Source: Chrysophaeum taylorii (Eukaryota; Sar; Pelagophyceae; Pelagomonadales; Pelagomonadaceae). From it: a stretch of 64,000 nucleotides of DNA. The notes under the pieces are model-generated. The model did not search any database. It worked only from the letters and a program-made list of their open reading frames with translations, and had not been told where the DNA came from. A program made the translations under genes and the position numbers. Every line of letters begins with the position of its first letter. Positions within the stretch are counted from its first letter, which is position 1. Positions 43,310 through 53,627 of this stretch are shown here, piece after piece. The stretch covers positions 109,723 through 173,722 of the forward strand of contig JAQMWT010000027.1 of NCBI GenBank assembly GCA_029834535.1, read 5' to 3'.

Positions 43310-45668
43310 CCGGCTTGCCTTGCGTGTCAACGGATCTGCGCAGTACCTGTGGAACGCCGCGATGTATCGGCGCTGGGAGCTCCTAGCGGAAGGAAGGAAT
43401 CCTCTTGGCGACGCATGGTACATCTTGCTTGCTGCACGGGCGAGCGGTCCAGTTTTTTCTTTTCGCCCATACTCATCGCGCGACGACGAATGCACATGAT
43501 GGAACCCCCAGTACTATATGCTTGTCAGAATTTAAAAATTCATCATCAGAAAAAACGGGCGAGCTCTCCTTTAGTATGGGAGCAGCGGGCGCGCGTGCAA
43601 CAAACAAGGAACAATGCATAGTAGGGACCGGCGTAATAACAATAATAACAATAGTAATAATATAGTGGGCCGCTGTGAGGCTGGGCGACGGGATATGTGA
43701 TCCGCGATACTACTATCTCAAGCCGAGAACGGAAACCGCGGCGATGTCCGTAAAATCTCTTTTTTTTTTATGGAGGCACGGAACTCGGCACCATCTAGTA
43801 GTTAAGACTCGTCTTACTGTAGCACCCGACTGAGGAAAATAGATGCCCTGCCATGGCATGGTCCCCATCGAGTTGTCTGCATACAACGGACGACGGGGAA
43901 ATAAGGGGACGACTTCAAGCACATTCGGCAGGTCGTGTGCGAAAACGGCCCTACCATTGTTCGAATACCCCTATCAACAGCAACAGCAACACCTAATCCT
44001 CCACTCTCCGGCTGGCTTCTCTGGCATCTTGCCCAGGCGATTTTTTTCTTTTTGCCCCGTGTGTCGCTTACCCAAACATGCCATCAAACACAGGCACACC
44101 CACCTTCGTTCGGCGGCGGCGGCGGCGGCGGCTTCCCAACAAGTCCCCCGCTTGCCCCTCGCACCTATTTTTTTTGTGCATCATACGAAGTGTGACAAAA
44201 AAAAGCAAGCTGTGGGCCTTCCAGCAGCTCTTTCAGCTGCTCAATCAAACCGTGGATCAGGGATTTTCCTTTTCGCTTGAGCTGCGTGGAAGGCTACAAA
44301 CGTGCCGACTCGGAGTGTGGTGCCTTAACCGGGTTGTCGATTGAGGCGGGCTGAGGGGAGACGGGTGGTGGTAATGTAGTAAGAGCGTCGGCGAGGCGCG
44401 TAAAATCTAGATATGATGCACAAAAAAACTACGCAACGTTGCCAACACAGCTCGACAGAGCTCTCAATCTGCGAGAAAACGCTTTGGCTTGCTCGCAGCG
44501 ACGCGATCGAGGCCAATCGACGCTACGCGCATGAGTTAGTTGACGTCGATGCCGCGCCCTGGTGGTTCCCGTTGGAGGGGCTGCGGGTCGAGTGCATCGT
44601 GGTGCCGCGGCTCCACTGCCGCGGCTCCATTTGCAGCTCTAGCTCGTGATGGCAACGCGATTGTGGCAGCAACCCAAGTTCATCCGTCTAGGGGGCAACC
44701 AAAGATGCTGAGCAGGTCGAGCTGCTGGACGCAAATCTTTGAGAAGTTGTTGCCCGCACGTCATCGACGCCGAGCCGTCGAGAGTCTCATGAATGCCAAA
44801 CTGTCGGCGATCAAGAAGCCTATGGTCCTGAGGCGGCTTGGCCAGGTGCTTCCTATGCTTTTCGACAAACGCCTGTATTCTGCGGTTCGGCGACATCTCG
44901 AACCTTTTTTAGTCGCGCCAGCGCTTGCCCCGCGAGGGTATGGCGAGATGACCTCGACCTGCGCCCCGTAGGTGTTGAGTGCCGCCGGAAGATGGTCCGA
45001 AGACAACTCCATGACCGCAGGACCACACGTTACCAACGAAGTAATGACCCCGCCGCCACCGCCGCCAAAGGGCAGTGTTTGACACCTCTTTCGACGCGAG
45101 AGTCGCGAAATGATGATCTGGCGGCCGAGAACATGAAGATCTGGCGGCCAAAAACTCTGGTCGCCCGCAAGTTTCTCGACTAGGGTTGACCTGTTCGAGC
45201 GCAATCGCACACGCTGAGTCCGCGGCCACGATACTCCACAGCTTCAACGCCGCAAGCAAACCCATAGGCGTTGTGGATCGACACGTCTGAGTGGCCTCTG
45301 GGGCGCCTGTCGACTTCACCGCTCTTTATGCGGACGTACGTTGCCTGCCGCCGAAGCATTGACAGCAGAGTAAATGTGGCTCTGGTCGCCGAGGTGCGGC
45401 GTCGACCGGGCGCTATTCAAGGTCGCGCTAGGCGACCTCGGACATGTCTTTATTTCGTTGGGTCGTGCGCGGCCGATCCCCGCGACGCGAAAGAGCGCCC
45501 GTGCGGTCTCGATGTTCTGCTTCCGAACGCCTCGGAACGGGTTTAAAAAGAGAACACGCATATTCACACGGCTGCCCGCGGGCGAGCGGCCCCGCGCGCA
45601 TCCTTCCCTCCTTAACGCCGGGCTCCCAAGGTTCTCGCGAGCTTTCTAAAAAAAATGAGAAAAGCTTT
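43310..45668. other. Gene-poor block, possible coding relics
   Basis: 2.36 kb with only short frames. Some minus-strand fragments around 44760-45320 read like protein (for example HLPAALNTYGAQVEVISPYP and LLAALKLWSIVAADSACAIA) but change frame repeatedly and have no intact start. A plus-strand frame at 44413-44649 starts with ATG but is short and unrecognised. Old disrupted coding sequence is possible. Confidence 0.45.
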
Positions 45669-46382
45669 CTAGTCGGTGCACTTGGCATAGACGAGGACGA
45701 GGGCGTGGTTGGGCATACGCTCGAGGGCGATGCGGTCGAAGCCGAAGTCGGCGGCCAGGGCGTCGACGTCTGCGACATCCATAACCCCCCAGCCCGGAAG
45801 GTTTTTGCTCTTGAGGGTGTGGTCGAGGGCGCGGTTAGTGTCGCAGAGGAGATCACCGTCGATCGCGCAGGGTCCTGCCACGAACACGAGGCCGCGTGAT
45901 TTGTTGAGGACGGAGTTGGCACCTCGGAACAAGCCGCGCTTGGCCTCGGGGGACACGATGTGGAGAAAGTTGCATGCGAGGACGGCCCGGAACGGCCCTT
46001 TCACCGGCCAGTTGGAACTGACATCGACCGCAATCGCGGGCTTGACGTTTTGCAGTTGTTCGCAGTACGCGTCGATGCTTTGGAGGTTTTCTTCCACCGG
46101 GCTCCTCGAGAACAAGGGAGAGGCGCACCCGCTCCACTCCGAGGGCTGCCAGGAGACCGAGGGCATCGCCTTGGCGAGGTGAGCGACGTGCTGGCCCGTG
46201 CCCGAGCCCACTTCCAGGACGCAGCTGCAGCGCGGCAAGTGCGTGCGGAGTACGGTTGCCAGCGCTATCTTCTCGGCGTCGCAATGTGGCGACACGCGTT
46301 TTCGCTTGTCTTCGGGGTCGCGGGGAAACCGACCGTCGTCTTCCAGCTCATCTTGGCCGCACAGGCACTCCTGCGTGAACAT
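45669..46382 (-). CDS. DUF938/METTL26-like SAM methyltransferase
   Basis: 237 residues from the ATG at 46382. The core motif is CVLEVGSGTGQHVAHLAKAM followed by VSWQPSEWSG, the DUF938 fingerprint. Further family features are the SIDAYCEQLQNVKPAIAVDV stretch, NFLHIVSPEAKRGLFRGA and VFVAGPCAIDG. The family has a Rossmann methyltransferase fold, and no substrate is established. An unusual Cys-containing extension (MFTQECLCGQDE) precedes the core. No introns. Confidence 0.85.
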   Translation of the reverse strand: MFTQECLCGQDELEDDGRFPRDPEDKRKRVSPHCDAEKIALATVLRTHLPRCSCVLEVGSGTGQHVAHLAKAMPSVSWQPSEWSGCASPLFSRSPVEENLQSIDAYCEQLQNVKPAIAVDVSSNWPVKGPFRAVLACNFLHIVSPEAKRGLFRGANSVLNKSRGLVFVAGPCAIDGDLLCDTNRALDHTLKSKNLPGWGVMDVADVDALAADFGFDRIALERMPNHALVLVYAKCTD

Positions 46383-46916
46383 CTGACGCTACGGTTCTTC
46401 GCGAACGAAGATGTTCTGTTCCGCGCATAGATACCGAAAAGAAGGACAGAAATAAATAAAGAAACCGCGGACCTTTACTTCGTTTCTTTTCTTCTTAGTC
46501 ACTCTTGCAGGCAGAGCAGGGCTGATTTTTTATGTAGAGCTGTAGAACGAGGTAACTCGAGCGCCGATTGGCTCGTTTAGCTCGCTACACTCCAGCAACC
46601 ACGTATGGGGGCTTAGGGTAATCCCAGCGCCGTGGCGCGTGGAGCCTGCCTGTGAGCTTAATTAAAGCTTGATTCCTTTCTTGCGCTTTTCGCATCGTCG
46701 ACGAGGGGTGGGGAGGGCGCAGGAGACCGAGATCCTGTCGGCCTTAAAGACGGGAGCTTCCTTCCTTTATCATTCCCTCCTCAAAACAATAAAATTACTA
46801 GGGCTCTATATACAACGTCAGAGCCGTCATCGCTCGCCGTCATCACATTCCTAACGACTACTACTAAGACTACGACCAAAACAAGAAAAGGGCGTTCAAA
46901 AAAAAAAATCGTGGCG
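46383..46916. other. Intergenic, nothing recognised
   Basis: 534 bp between two minus-strand genes. An A-run lies beside the phytase-like gene's stop codon. Nothing else seen. Confidence 0.6.
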
Positions 46917-48167
46917 TCAGACGAGGTCAATGCTACGGCTGGTGCGTTTGTTGTCGTCGTCCCCCTCCTCCTCCTCAGGATCCGCAGAAGGGAGGCGGCT
47001 GAAATCGGCGACCCTTTGCTGGTCGCGCTTGCTGTCGACGGCGACGTCGTAGGAGAGCTCGATGTGGTCGGCGTCGTCGTCGTCGACTGCGGGGAGGGGT
47101 CGCGTCGAATAACACACGAAGGCGATACCCCCCGCGGCGATGGCGCCGCAGATGAGAATGCTGAGGAGCCAGAGGCTTCGGCGGCGGTCCGGGGTCGGGG
47201 TGGGGGTCACCGCGAGGGAGGGGAGGGGCGTGGGGGCGGGCGAGGGGAAGGGTGAGGGGTGGGAGGAGAGGTCATTAAAAAAAAAGTCGAATTCGAGCTC
47301 GACGAACTGCGTGCCGATTTGATTGGGATTGTTGTTGTCGTCGTTGACGAGGAGAAGGCGGCGGCCGTCAGGATAGAGGCACATCCCCTCATAGTTGTCT
47401 ACGGGAAGGTCGTAGGATTCGTCGATCGTCTCGAGGCCTCCTCCAACCGTCCACTCGAAGAGTTGCCGCTTGGTCATGTTTTCGTCGACTTCGAAGAGGC
47501 GAATAGTGTTTTGTTTTTGGACGTACTGTCTCTCCAAAACTAAAAGCGAAGTCACTAGGGACTCGAACTCGACGACGGGCATCGTCGCGCGGTACTCGAG
47601 GGTTTGGAGCACGGCCCCGCCCCCGAGGTCCCAAAGCAAGACGCGGTGAAAGTCTTCGTCGCGCAGAGGAGTTTCGGTCGTCGCCGCGACGCGGTCGTCG
47701 CCCCAGACGGAGGTGGTCGCGAGGGCCTCGAAGCCCTTGTTTTCGAGCACCCCCTCTAACACGACGTCGGGGATCTCGAAGACGGGGGAATCCAAGGCGC
47801 GTCCCGTCTCGATGGAGAAGGGCGTCACGGCCAACGGCGAGTCTCCGTGTTGTTCGGTGCTCACGAGAAGGGTATCCCCCGCGAGAGCGCAGCCCTCGGA
47901 ATCGAGATAAGTGTAGCCCGGGGCCGCGAGCGGAACACGAGATTCGAAGGTAATGTTATTGGCGTCGATGCGCGCGGTGAAAACCTCGCCGTCGTCGCCG
48001 ACGAGAGCGACGCGGTCGAGCTCGACGAAGCGACATGCCGAGATCTCGGACACGAGATTATTACCTTCGAAGGTGTATCCCACCGGGAACAACCAATGCC
48101 GCGCGTACCGCACGCTTCGCACCTGGAAGCCCGCGGCGGCGGCGGCCGTCTGTAGGAGAAGTCGCAT
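46917..48167 (-). CDS. Phytase-esterase-like (PF13449-type) type I membrane protein
   Basis: 416 residues from the ATG at 48167. The ectodomain is a beta-propeller-like region with repeated motifs of the esterase-like activity of phytase family: NKGFEALATTSVWGDD, ALDSPVFEIPDV, and NYEGMCLYPDGRRLLLVNDD. A Pro/Thr stalk (PAPTPLPSLAVTPTPTP), a TM helix (LWLLSILICGAIAAGGIAF) and an acidic cytosolic tail follow. The substrate is uncertain; the family is only loosely tied to phosphoester hydrolysis. The 5' end is odd: the chosen ATG lies inside a stretch that looks like an intron (GTAAGT at 48217 to CTACAG near 48149). If spliced, no ATG remains before the conserved part, so I kept the unspliced start. 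Confidence 0.65.
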   Translation of the reverse strand: MRLLLQTAAAAAGFQVRSVRYARHWLFPVGYTFEGNNLVSEISACRFVELDRVALVGDDGEVFTARIDANNITFESRVPLAAPGYTYLDSEGCALAGDTLLVSTEQHGDSPLAVTPFSIETGRALDSPVFEIPDVVLEGVLENKGFEALATTSVWGDDRVAATTETPLRDEDFHRVLLWDLGGGAVLQTLEYRATMPVVEFESLVTSLLVLERQYVQKQNTIRLFEVDENMTKRQLFEWTVGGGLETIDESYDLPVDNYEGMCLYPDGRRLLLVNDDNNNPNQIGTQFVELEFDFFFNDLSSHPSPFPSPAPTPLPSLAVTPTPTPDRRRSLWLLSILICGAIAAGGIAFVCYSTRPLPAVDDDDADHIELSYDVAVDSKRDQQRVADFSRLPSADPEEEEGDDDNKRTSRSIDLV

Positions 48168-48245
48168 CCCGAGTGAGTGAGTGAGTTTTTTTTCACTCGA
48201 GTGTATGTCGAACTTACCAACGGACCGCAAAATTAGTCTCCTCTG

Positions 48246-49889
48246 CTAGCTCCCAATGATGCTGCTGCTGCTGCTGAATGGAGGAGGGTTTTTGTTTTCG
48301 CAGAGGCGGGTATAGATGGCGACGCAGGCCCAGGCGTCGAGGACGGCGTAGGTGCGCTGGGGGAGGGAGAGGGGCCGGCGGTCCCAAGCGGAACATTGCT
48401 CCGCCTTGTCGAGGGGCTTCCCCAGGAGGTGGGCGGCAACGGTCGCGAGGCCAGGGGGGGTTTTGGTGCGCCCGAGGACGGGGTGGGCTGGATGGGCACG
48501 GACGACGAGGCGCTGGACGTCGAGGACGGCGGTGGCCGGCTTATCGGTGGGGGGAAAGAGCGTCGAGAGGCGGCGGAGGTCGTGGTGAACCGCGAAGCCG
48601 ACGACGACTAGAACGTCGTCGAGGGAGCGGTGGTCCAAGTAGAAAAGGGGGGCGACGTGGTCTCGGAGCGCGGCGCGACCCTTTTCGGACGCTCCGAGAC
48701 TCACGAGGTCGAGGATGACGGCGGCGTCCTCGGAGGCGAACTGGAGGACGGCGGGCCGGCCGTCGGCGCCCCACTCGGTGTCGAAGCCGACGACCCCCCG
48801 GAGCTCGGCGATGGCGGGAGCGACGGCTGCCGGATCGCCGACGAGTTCGGGAACGTCGTCGCGAGAAAACGCGTCGGTCCATCGGAGGTACTCCGTTCGC
48901 TCGACCTCCTCGACGTCGTCGTCGCGGCCCCAGAGGCGCGACAGTCTCCGTGCGAGCCAAGGGTCGTGGCGCCGGAGCTCGGTGATGGCGTGGTCGCGCG
49001 CGGCCTCGGAAGCTATCGAGTCGTCGAGCGAGTCGACGCCCGACACCACCCTCTCGACGAGCGCGTACTGTCGCTTCGCGCAAAGCTTGGTGATCGTGCT
49101 CCGGGCGTGCGCGAGGCGCGCCGGGACGGCACCGCCGAGGAGCCGCGTCGCGTAGGCGTCGGCCTGGCGGAACCGGCGCGCGGCCATCGCCCGCGCGACG
49201 AGGACCTCGGCCGCGTCGCGATCGTCGACGGCGACGTCGGCGGCGAGGTCCCAGAGGTCCCGCGCCACGCACCGCTCGACGACCTCGGTAGCCCGGAACT
49301 CGGGGGTCCAGGGCTTGAGGTGCGCGACCAGCGCGCTCGCGGCCGAGAGGGTTTCGGGCGTCGATCGGCCGAAAGCCGAGCGAGCGACGACCGAAAGTTC
49401 GTCGTCGAGAGCCGCCGCCGCCGGGAGCTGCTTGGCGAGCATCGCAGCGCACCGGAGGTCGGCACCGTGCGCGAGCCCGGCAGCGAGCGCGCGCGCCCCG
49501 ATCCCGGCCTCGGGCTGCGCGAGCTGGCTCACGACCGACGCCGCCTCGCGCAGCTCGGGTCGCGCCGCGCCGGCCACGCACGTCGCCGCCGCCACGGACG
49601 CCGCGGCCCCCTCGAGCCGCCAGGCCTCGAGGGTGATTTCGCGCAGCCTCGGCCACCCGGCGCCGCGAGCCAGCTCGAGCTCGCCCATCGCCACGGCAGC
49701 GCCGGAAGCCAGCATGGTGCACTCGTTCTTCGACTCGTGGTCCGGGGGAAGCGGGCCCCCGCCGCGCAGCTCGCGCACGGCACCGGCCACGCTGCGCAGC
49801 CCCAGTGCCGCTCGAGCGACGGTCTCCTCGTCGATCCCCCTCGCGGCGGCGACCGCGACCTGGCCCCACACTCCAAAGGCGGCGACCAT
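48246..49889 (-). CDS. Mut-7/EXD3-like DEDDy 3'-5' exonuclease
   Basis: 547 residues from the ATG at 49889. The C-terminal DnaQ-like domain has all motifs: GFDTEWG (ExoI), VVGFAVHHDLRRL (ExoII) and YAVLDAWACVAIY (ExoIII, Y-x3-D, hence DEDDy). GLATVAAHLLGKPLDKAEQCSAWDRRPL lies between ExoII and ExoIII, typical of Mut-7/WRN-like exonucleases. The N-terminal 350 residues are Ala-rich helical repeats, as in Mut-7. Relatives trim small RNAs or degrade RNA 3' ends. It ends in a Ser run and an SIIGS tail. The phytase-like start codon is 78 bp downstream. Confidence 0.8.
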   Translation of the reverse strand: MVAAFGVWGQVAVAAARGIDEETVARAALGLRSVAGAVRELRGGGPLPPDHESKNECTMLASGAAVAMGELELARGAGWPRLREITLEAWRLEGAAASVAAATCVAGAARPELREAASVVSQLAQPEAGIGARALAAGLAHGADLRCAAMLAKQLPAAAALDDELSVVARSAFGRSTPETLSAASALVAHLKPWTPEFRATEVVERCVARDLWDLAADVAVDDRDAAEVLVARAMAARRFRQADAYATRLLGGAVPARLAHARSTITKLCAKRQYALVERVVSGVDSLDDSIASEAARDHAITELRRHDPWLARRLSRLWGRDDDVEEVERTEYLRWTDAFSRDDVPELVGDPAAVAPAIAELRGVVGFDTEWGADGRPAVLQFASEDAAVILDLVSLGASEKGRAALRDHVAPLFYLDHRSLDDVLVVVGFAVHHDLRRLSTLFPPTDKPATAVLDVQRLVVRAHPAHPVLGRTKTPPGLATVAAHLLGKPLDKAEQCSAWDRRPLSLPQRTYAVLDAWACVAIYTRLCENKNPPPFSSSSSIIGS

Positions 49890-50389
49890 AATAACTTTCT
49901 TATTACTAATTATTATTATTATTATTATTAAAGGGTTAGCGGAAGGCAAGAAGTTGGCTCGCTGATGATGACTAGGGAGGAGTAGTAGTAGTAGTGTACC
50001 AATCCGAGAGGGACAAACTATATTTGTCGAGCGAGTGATGATTTTGAAAGGCGGCCAACGTCGCAGGTACTGCTGCGCCGGAATAATTCCTTCCAGGAGC
50101 CAAGCCCAAAAGGAGGACGCAGAGCGAGGCGCGTTGTGCAGAGGCCGTGAGGGTCAGCTTGTATGGAAAGAGAGGCTCGTGGTCGGTGGGTGGAAGTGGA
50201 GAGGCACCAGTCGTCTTGTCTTGTCTTGTGCTGTGTTGTCTGGTCCGGTCTTGTCTTGTCTTAGAATGAGAGGGGAAGTTTCTGGTTGAGGAGAAGAAGC
50301 GCCAGGTGTGGTGGGTGAACAACAACTTAAAAAAAAGAAGAAGGAGGAAAGTAGGAGAAGAGGGGGCGCGGGGCCGCTAATCGCGAGGT
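49890..50389. other. Intergenic with pentanucleotide repeat
   Basis: 500 bp containing an ATT run (about 49905-49930) just before the exonuclease start and a TTGTC array at 50211-50263. No gene seen. Confidence 0.6.
50211..50263. repeat. (TTGTC)n degenerate pentanucleotide repeat
   Basis: Runs of CTTGT with TGGTC and TGCTG interruptions, in the 3' flank of the Rac gene. Confidence 0.85.
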
Positions 50390-51784
<1,395 letters not shown>

Positions 51785-52312
51785 CGACGCCAACTCTTTT
51801 TAAAGAACAGGTGGACGACCCTTGGCTAGTCGTCGCCACCAAGAGGAGGAGGAGCCAGGGATCGGCCCGGGAGACACGCCTCGTAAAGAGCTCACCAGTC
51901 GCGACGGACTGGACAACAACAAAGACGAGATCTTTTTCGCGCGCGCCGCGCCGCGACCTCCCGCCCTCCCGCAAAAGAGGGTAAGGGATTAATGCTGCCC
52001 ATTTTTGCCTTACCTCACATAAAAAAAAAACCTGGCGACCCTAGTAGTAGGCCTAGAGGTCGGGGACACTGGCGCGTCCTCAGCATGCATCATTGTGGCG
52101 CGCGCTTTCCGTCGGACCTCATCTACTCCGAATGCCTGATGTGCTCCCGTTCGTTCGTTCAAACAACGCGACGTCGAAACGACGCGCTCGAGGGGAGGGA
52201 CGGACGGACTCTCCCTCCCTCCCTCCCACCCCCGGCTTTTTTGGGGGGGGACAAAACACCAAAGAGATGTCGTCATCAAATCAACAAATTAAAGCCGCAA
52301 TGGCCATCATCA
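51785..52312. other. Intergenic, nothing recognised
   Basis: 528 bp upstream of the CHMP6 gene and downstream of the glycosyltransferase-like gene. It contains a GGGAGGGA-type purine/pyrimidine run near 52195-52245. No gene seen. Confidence 0.6.
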
Positions 52313-53515
52313 TCATCGAGCTGGTGTATAACCGAGCCACGACTTGGAGGCGGTCGCGTTGAGCGCGTGGCGGGCCGCGAGAACGGTGTTGAGGAAACGG
52401 CCCTCCCAGCCGCAGGGCCCGAGGGCGACCTTGAATGGGGGCCGGGCGTCGAGGCGCTGCGTCCAGAGGTGTCGCGCGTGGACGGCGATGAACTGCTCGG
52501 CGAGCGCGACCGCGCCCGCGTCGTCGCCCTCGGCAGCGGCGTAGCGGCGGACTCCGAGCGCAGCGAGATCCTCGACGAGTCGTCGCCTTGTCGGGTTTGT
52601 GCCGGGCGGGTACTTGTCGTGACCGCTCCAGAGCCGGGAGCCGTCCGAGGAAATGTCGCCGACAAAGACGACGGTTCGGTCGTCGTCGACGAGCTTCGAG
52701 GCCGTCGAGAGGAGCGCGGCCGCGCAAGTGTCGAGGGCGTCGGGGGGCGCGAGCTCGGACCGCCACATGAGCACGTCGTAGTCGGCGGTGCCCGGGAAAC
52801 GTCGCGCGGCATTTCGAAGCGGCTCGGCAAGCCGCAGCGGGAAGCGCGGATTGTGCTCCTCGTCGCGCGCGAAGAGCGCCGCTGCTGCCTCGGGCGGCTC
52901 GTCGCGATAGGGCGCGAGGCTGAAGATGCCGCGGCGCGCGTCGTGCAGGACGATGAGGTCTGCACGGCGCGCGAGCTGCCCGAGCGCGCCGCGTCGCTCG
53001 AATTCCTCCGAGGAAGCGAACGTCGCTCGGCCGGACACGCGGTGGGGCGCGACGAGCGGCGCAAACGCCTCCAAAGCTCGGGCATCGAAGTAGGCCGTCA
53101 CATCGAGCGCGTCGCTGCGGTCGAGCTTCCCGATGACGCGCGCCGCCGCCTCGCTTCTCCGAGTCGCAGAGTCCATCGCCGCGCGGTGGCCCGCGCCCGG
53201 AGGGTCGCAGTAGAGCGCGGCCGCGTTCCCACGAAAGCAGCATGCGAGTTGGGAATCGCGCACGCAGGGTGCCGCGAGCCGGAAATCCAGGTCTCGAGCG
53301 GCGCGGGCGGCGGCCGCGACGACCTCGCGCCACCCGCTCGCACCCTCCCCCGGGAGCGTCAGCGTCACCCACACCACGCCGCGGCGCCGCGGCCGCGAGT
53401 ACTTGAAAATAACAAGTAAGAACAAAGGCGCGACGGCAACCCACCGCCACCGTCGCGCCCGTGGTGGTTTCATCAAGCCTCGATCATCATCATTTTCTTG
53501 CAGAGGACGCATCAT
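52313..53515 (-). CDS. Type II membrane protein, putative glycosyltransferase (O-fucosyltransferase-like)
   Basis: 400 residues from the ATG at 53515, with an alternative ATG at 53473. A short cytosolic Arg-rich tail is followed by a signal anchor (VAVAPLFLLVIFKY), so the catalytic part faces the lumen, as in Golgi transferases. In the luminal domain I see DYDVLMWRSELAP, then DTCAAALLSTASKL, then VVFVGDISSDGSRLW, a pattern like the substrate/donor-binding part of GDP-fucose protein O-fucosyltransferases, and a Cys-containing C-terminus (FKVALGPCGWEGRFLN). The family assignment is tentative and orthology is not claimed. It is divergent from the helicase gene. Confidence 0.5.
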   Translation of the reverse strand: MMRPLQENDDDRGLMKPPRARRWRWVAVAPLFLLVIFKYSRPRRRGVVWVTLTLPGEGASGWREVVAAAARAARDLDFRLAAPCVRDSQLACCFRGNAAALYCDPPGAGHRAAMDSATRRSEAAARVIGKLDRSDALDVTAYFDARALEAFAPLVAPHRVSGRATFASSEEFERRGALGQLARRADLIVLHDARRGIFSLAPYRDEPPEAAAALFARDEEHNPRFPLRLAEPLRNAARRFPGTADYDVLMWRSELAPPDALDTCAAALLSTASKLVDDDRTVVFVGDISSDGSRLWSGHDKYPPGTNPTRRRLVEDLAALGVRRYAAAEGDDAGAVALAEQFIAVHARHLWTQRLDARPPFKVALGPCGWEGRFLNTVLAARHALNATASKSWLGYTPAR

Positions 53516-53627
53516 CCTTACCACCCTCTTGACCCTCCACGGGCGGACGTCCGACGACGAGAGGATCGTCTCGTCTCGTCTCGTTTCGCCTCGTTTCGTT
53601 TCGCCTCGTCTCGTCGTCGGTAGACTA
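53516..53627. promoter_or_regulatory. 112-bp divergent promoter region with TCTCG/TTTCG repeats
   Basis: Between the glycosyltransferase-like and Hrq1 start codons. From about 53565 to 53617 it is almost entirely degenerate TCTCG/TTTCG/CCTCG pentamers, so the repeat makes up about half of the shared upstream region. Confidence 0.6.

Noticed and set aside
48630-49931. 433-codon plus-strand frame opposite the exonuclease
   Set aside because: Shadow; the minus strand has all three exonuclease motifs.
51992-53419. 475-codon plus-strand frame opposite the glycosyltransferase-like gene
   Set aside because: Shadow; the minus strand has a signal anchor and protein-like luminal domain.
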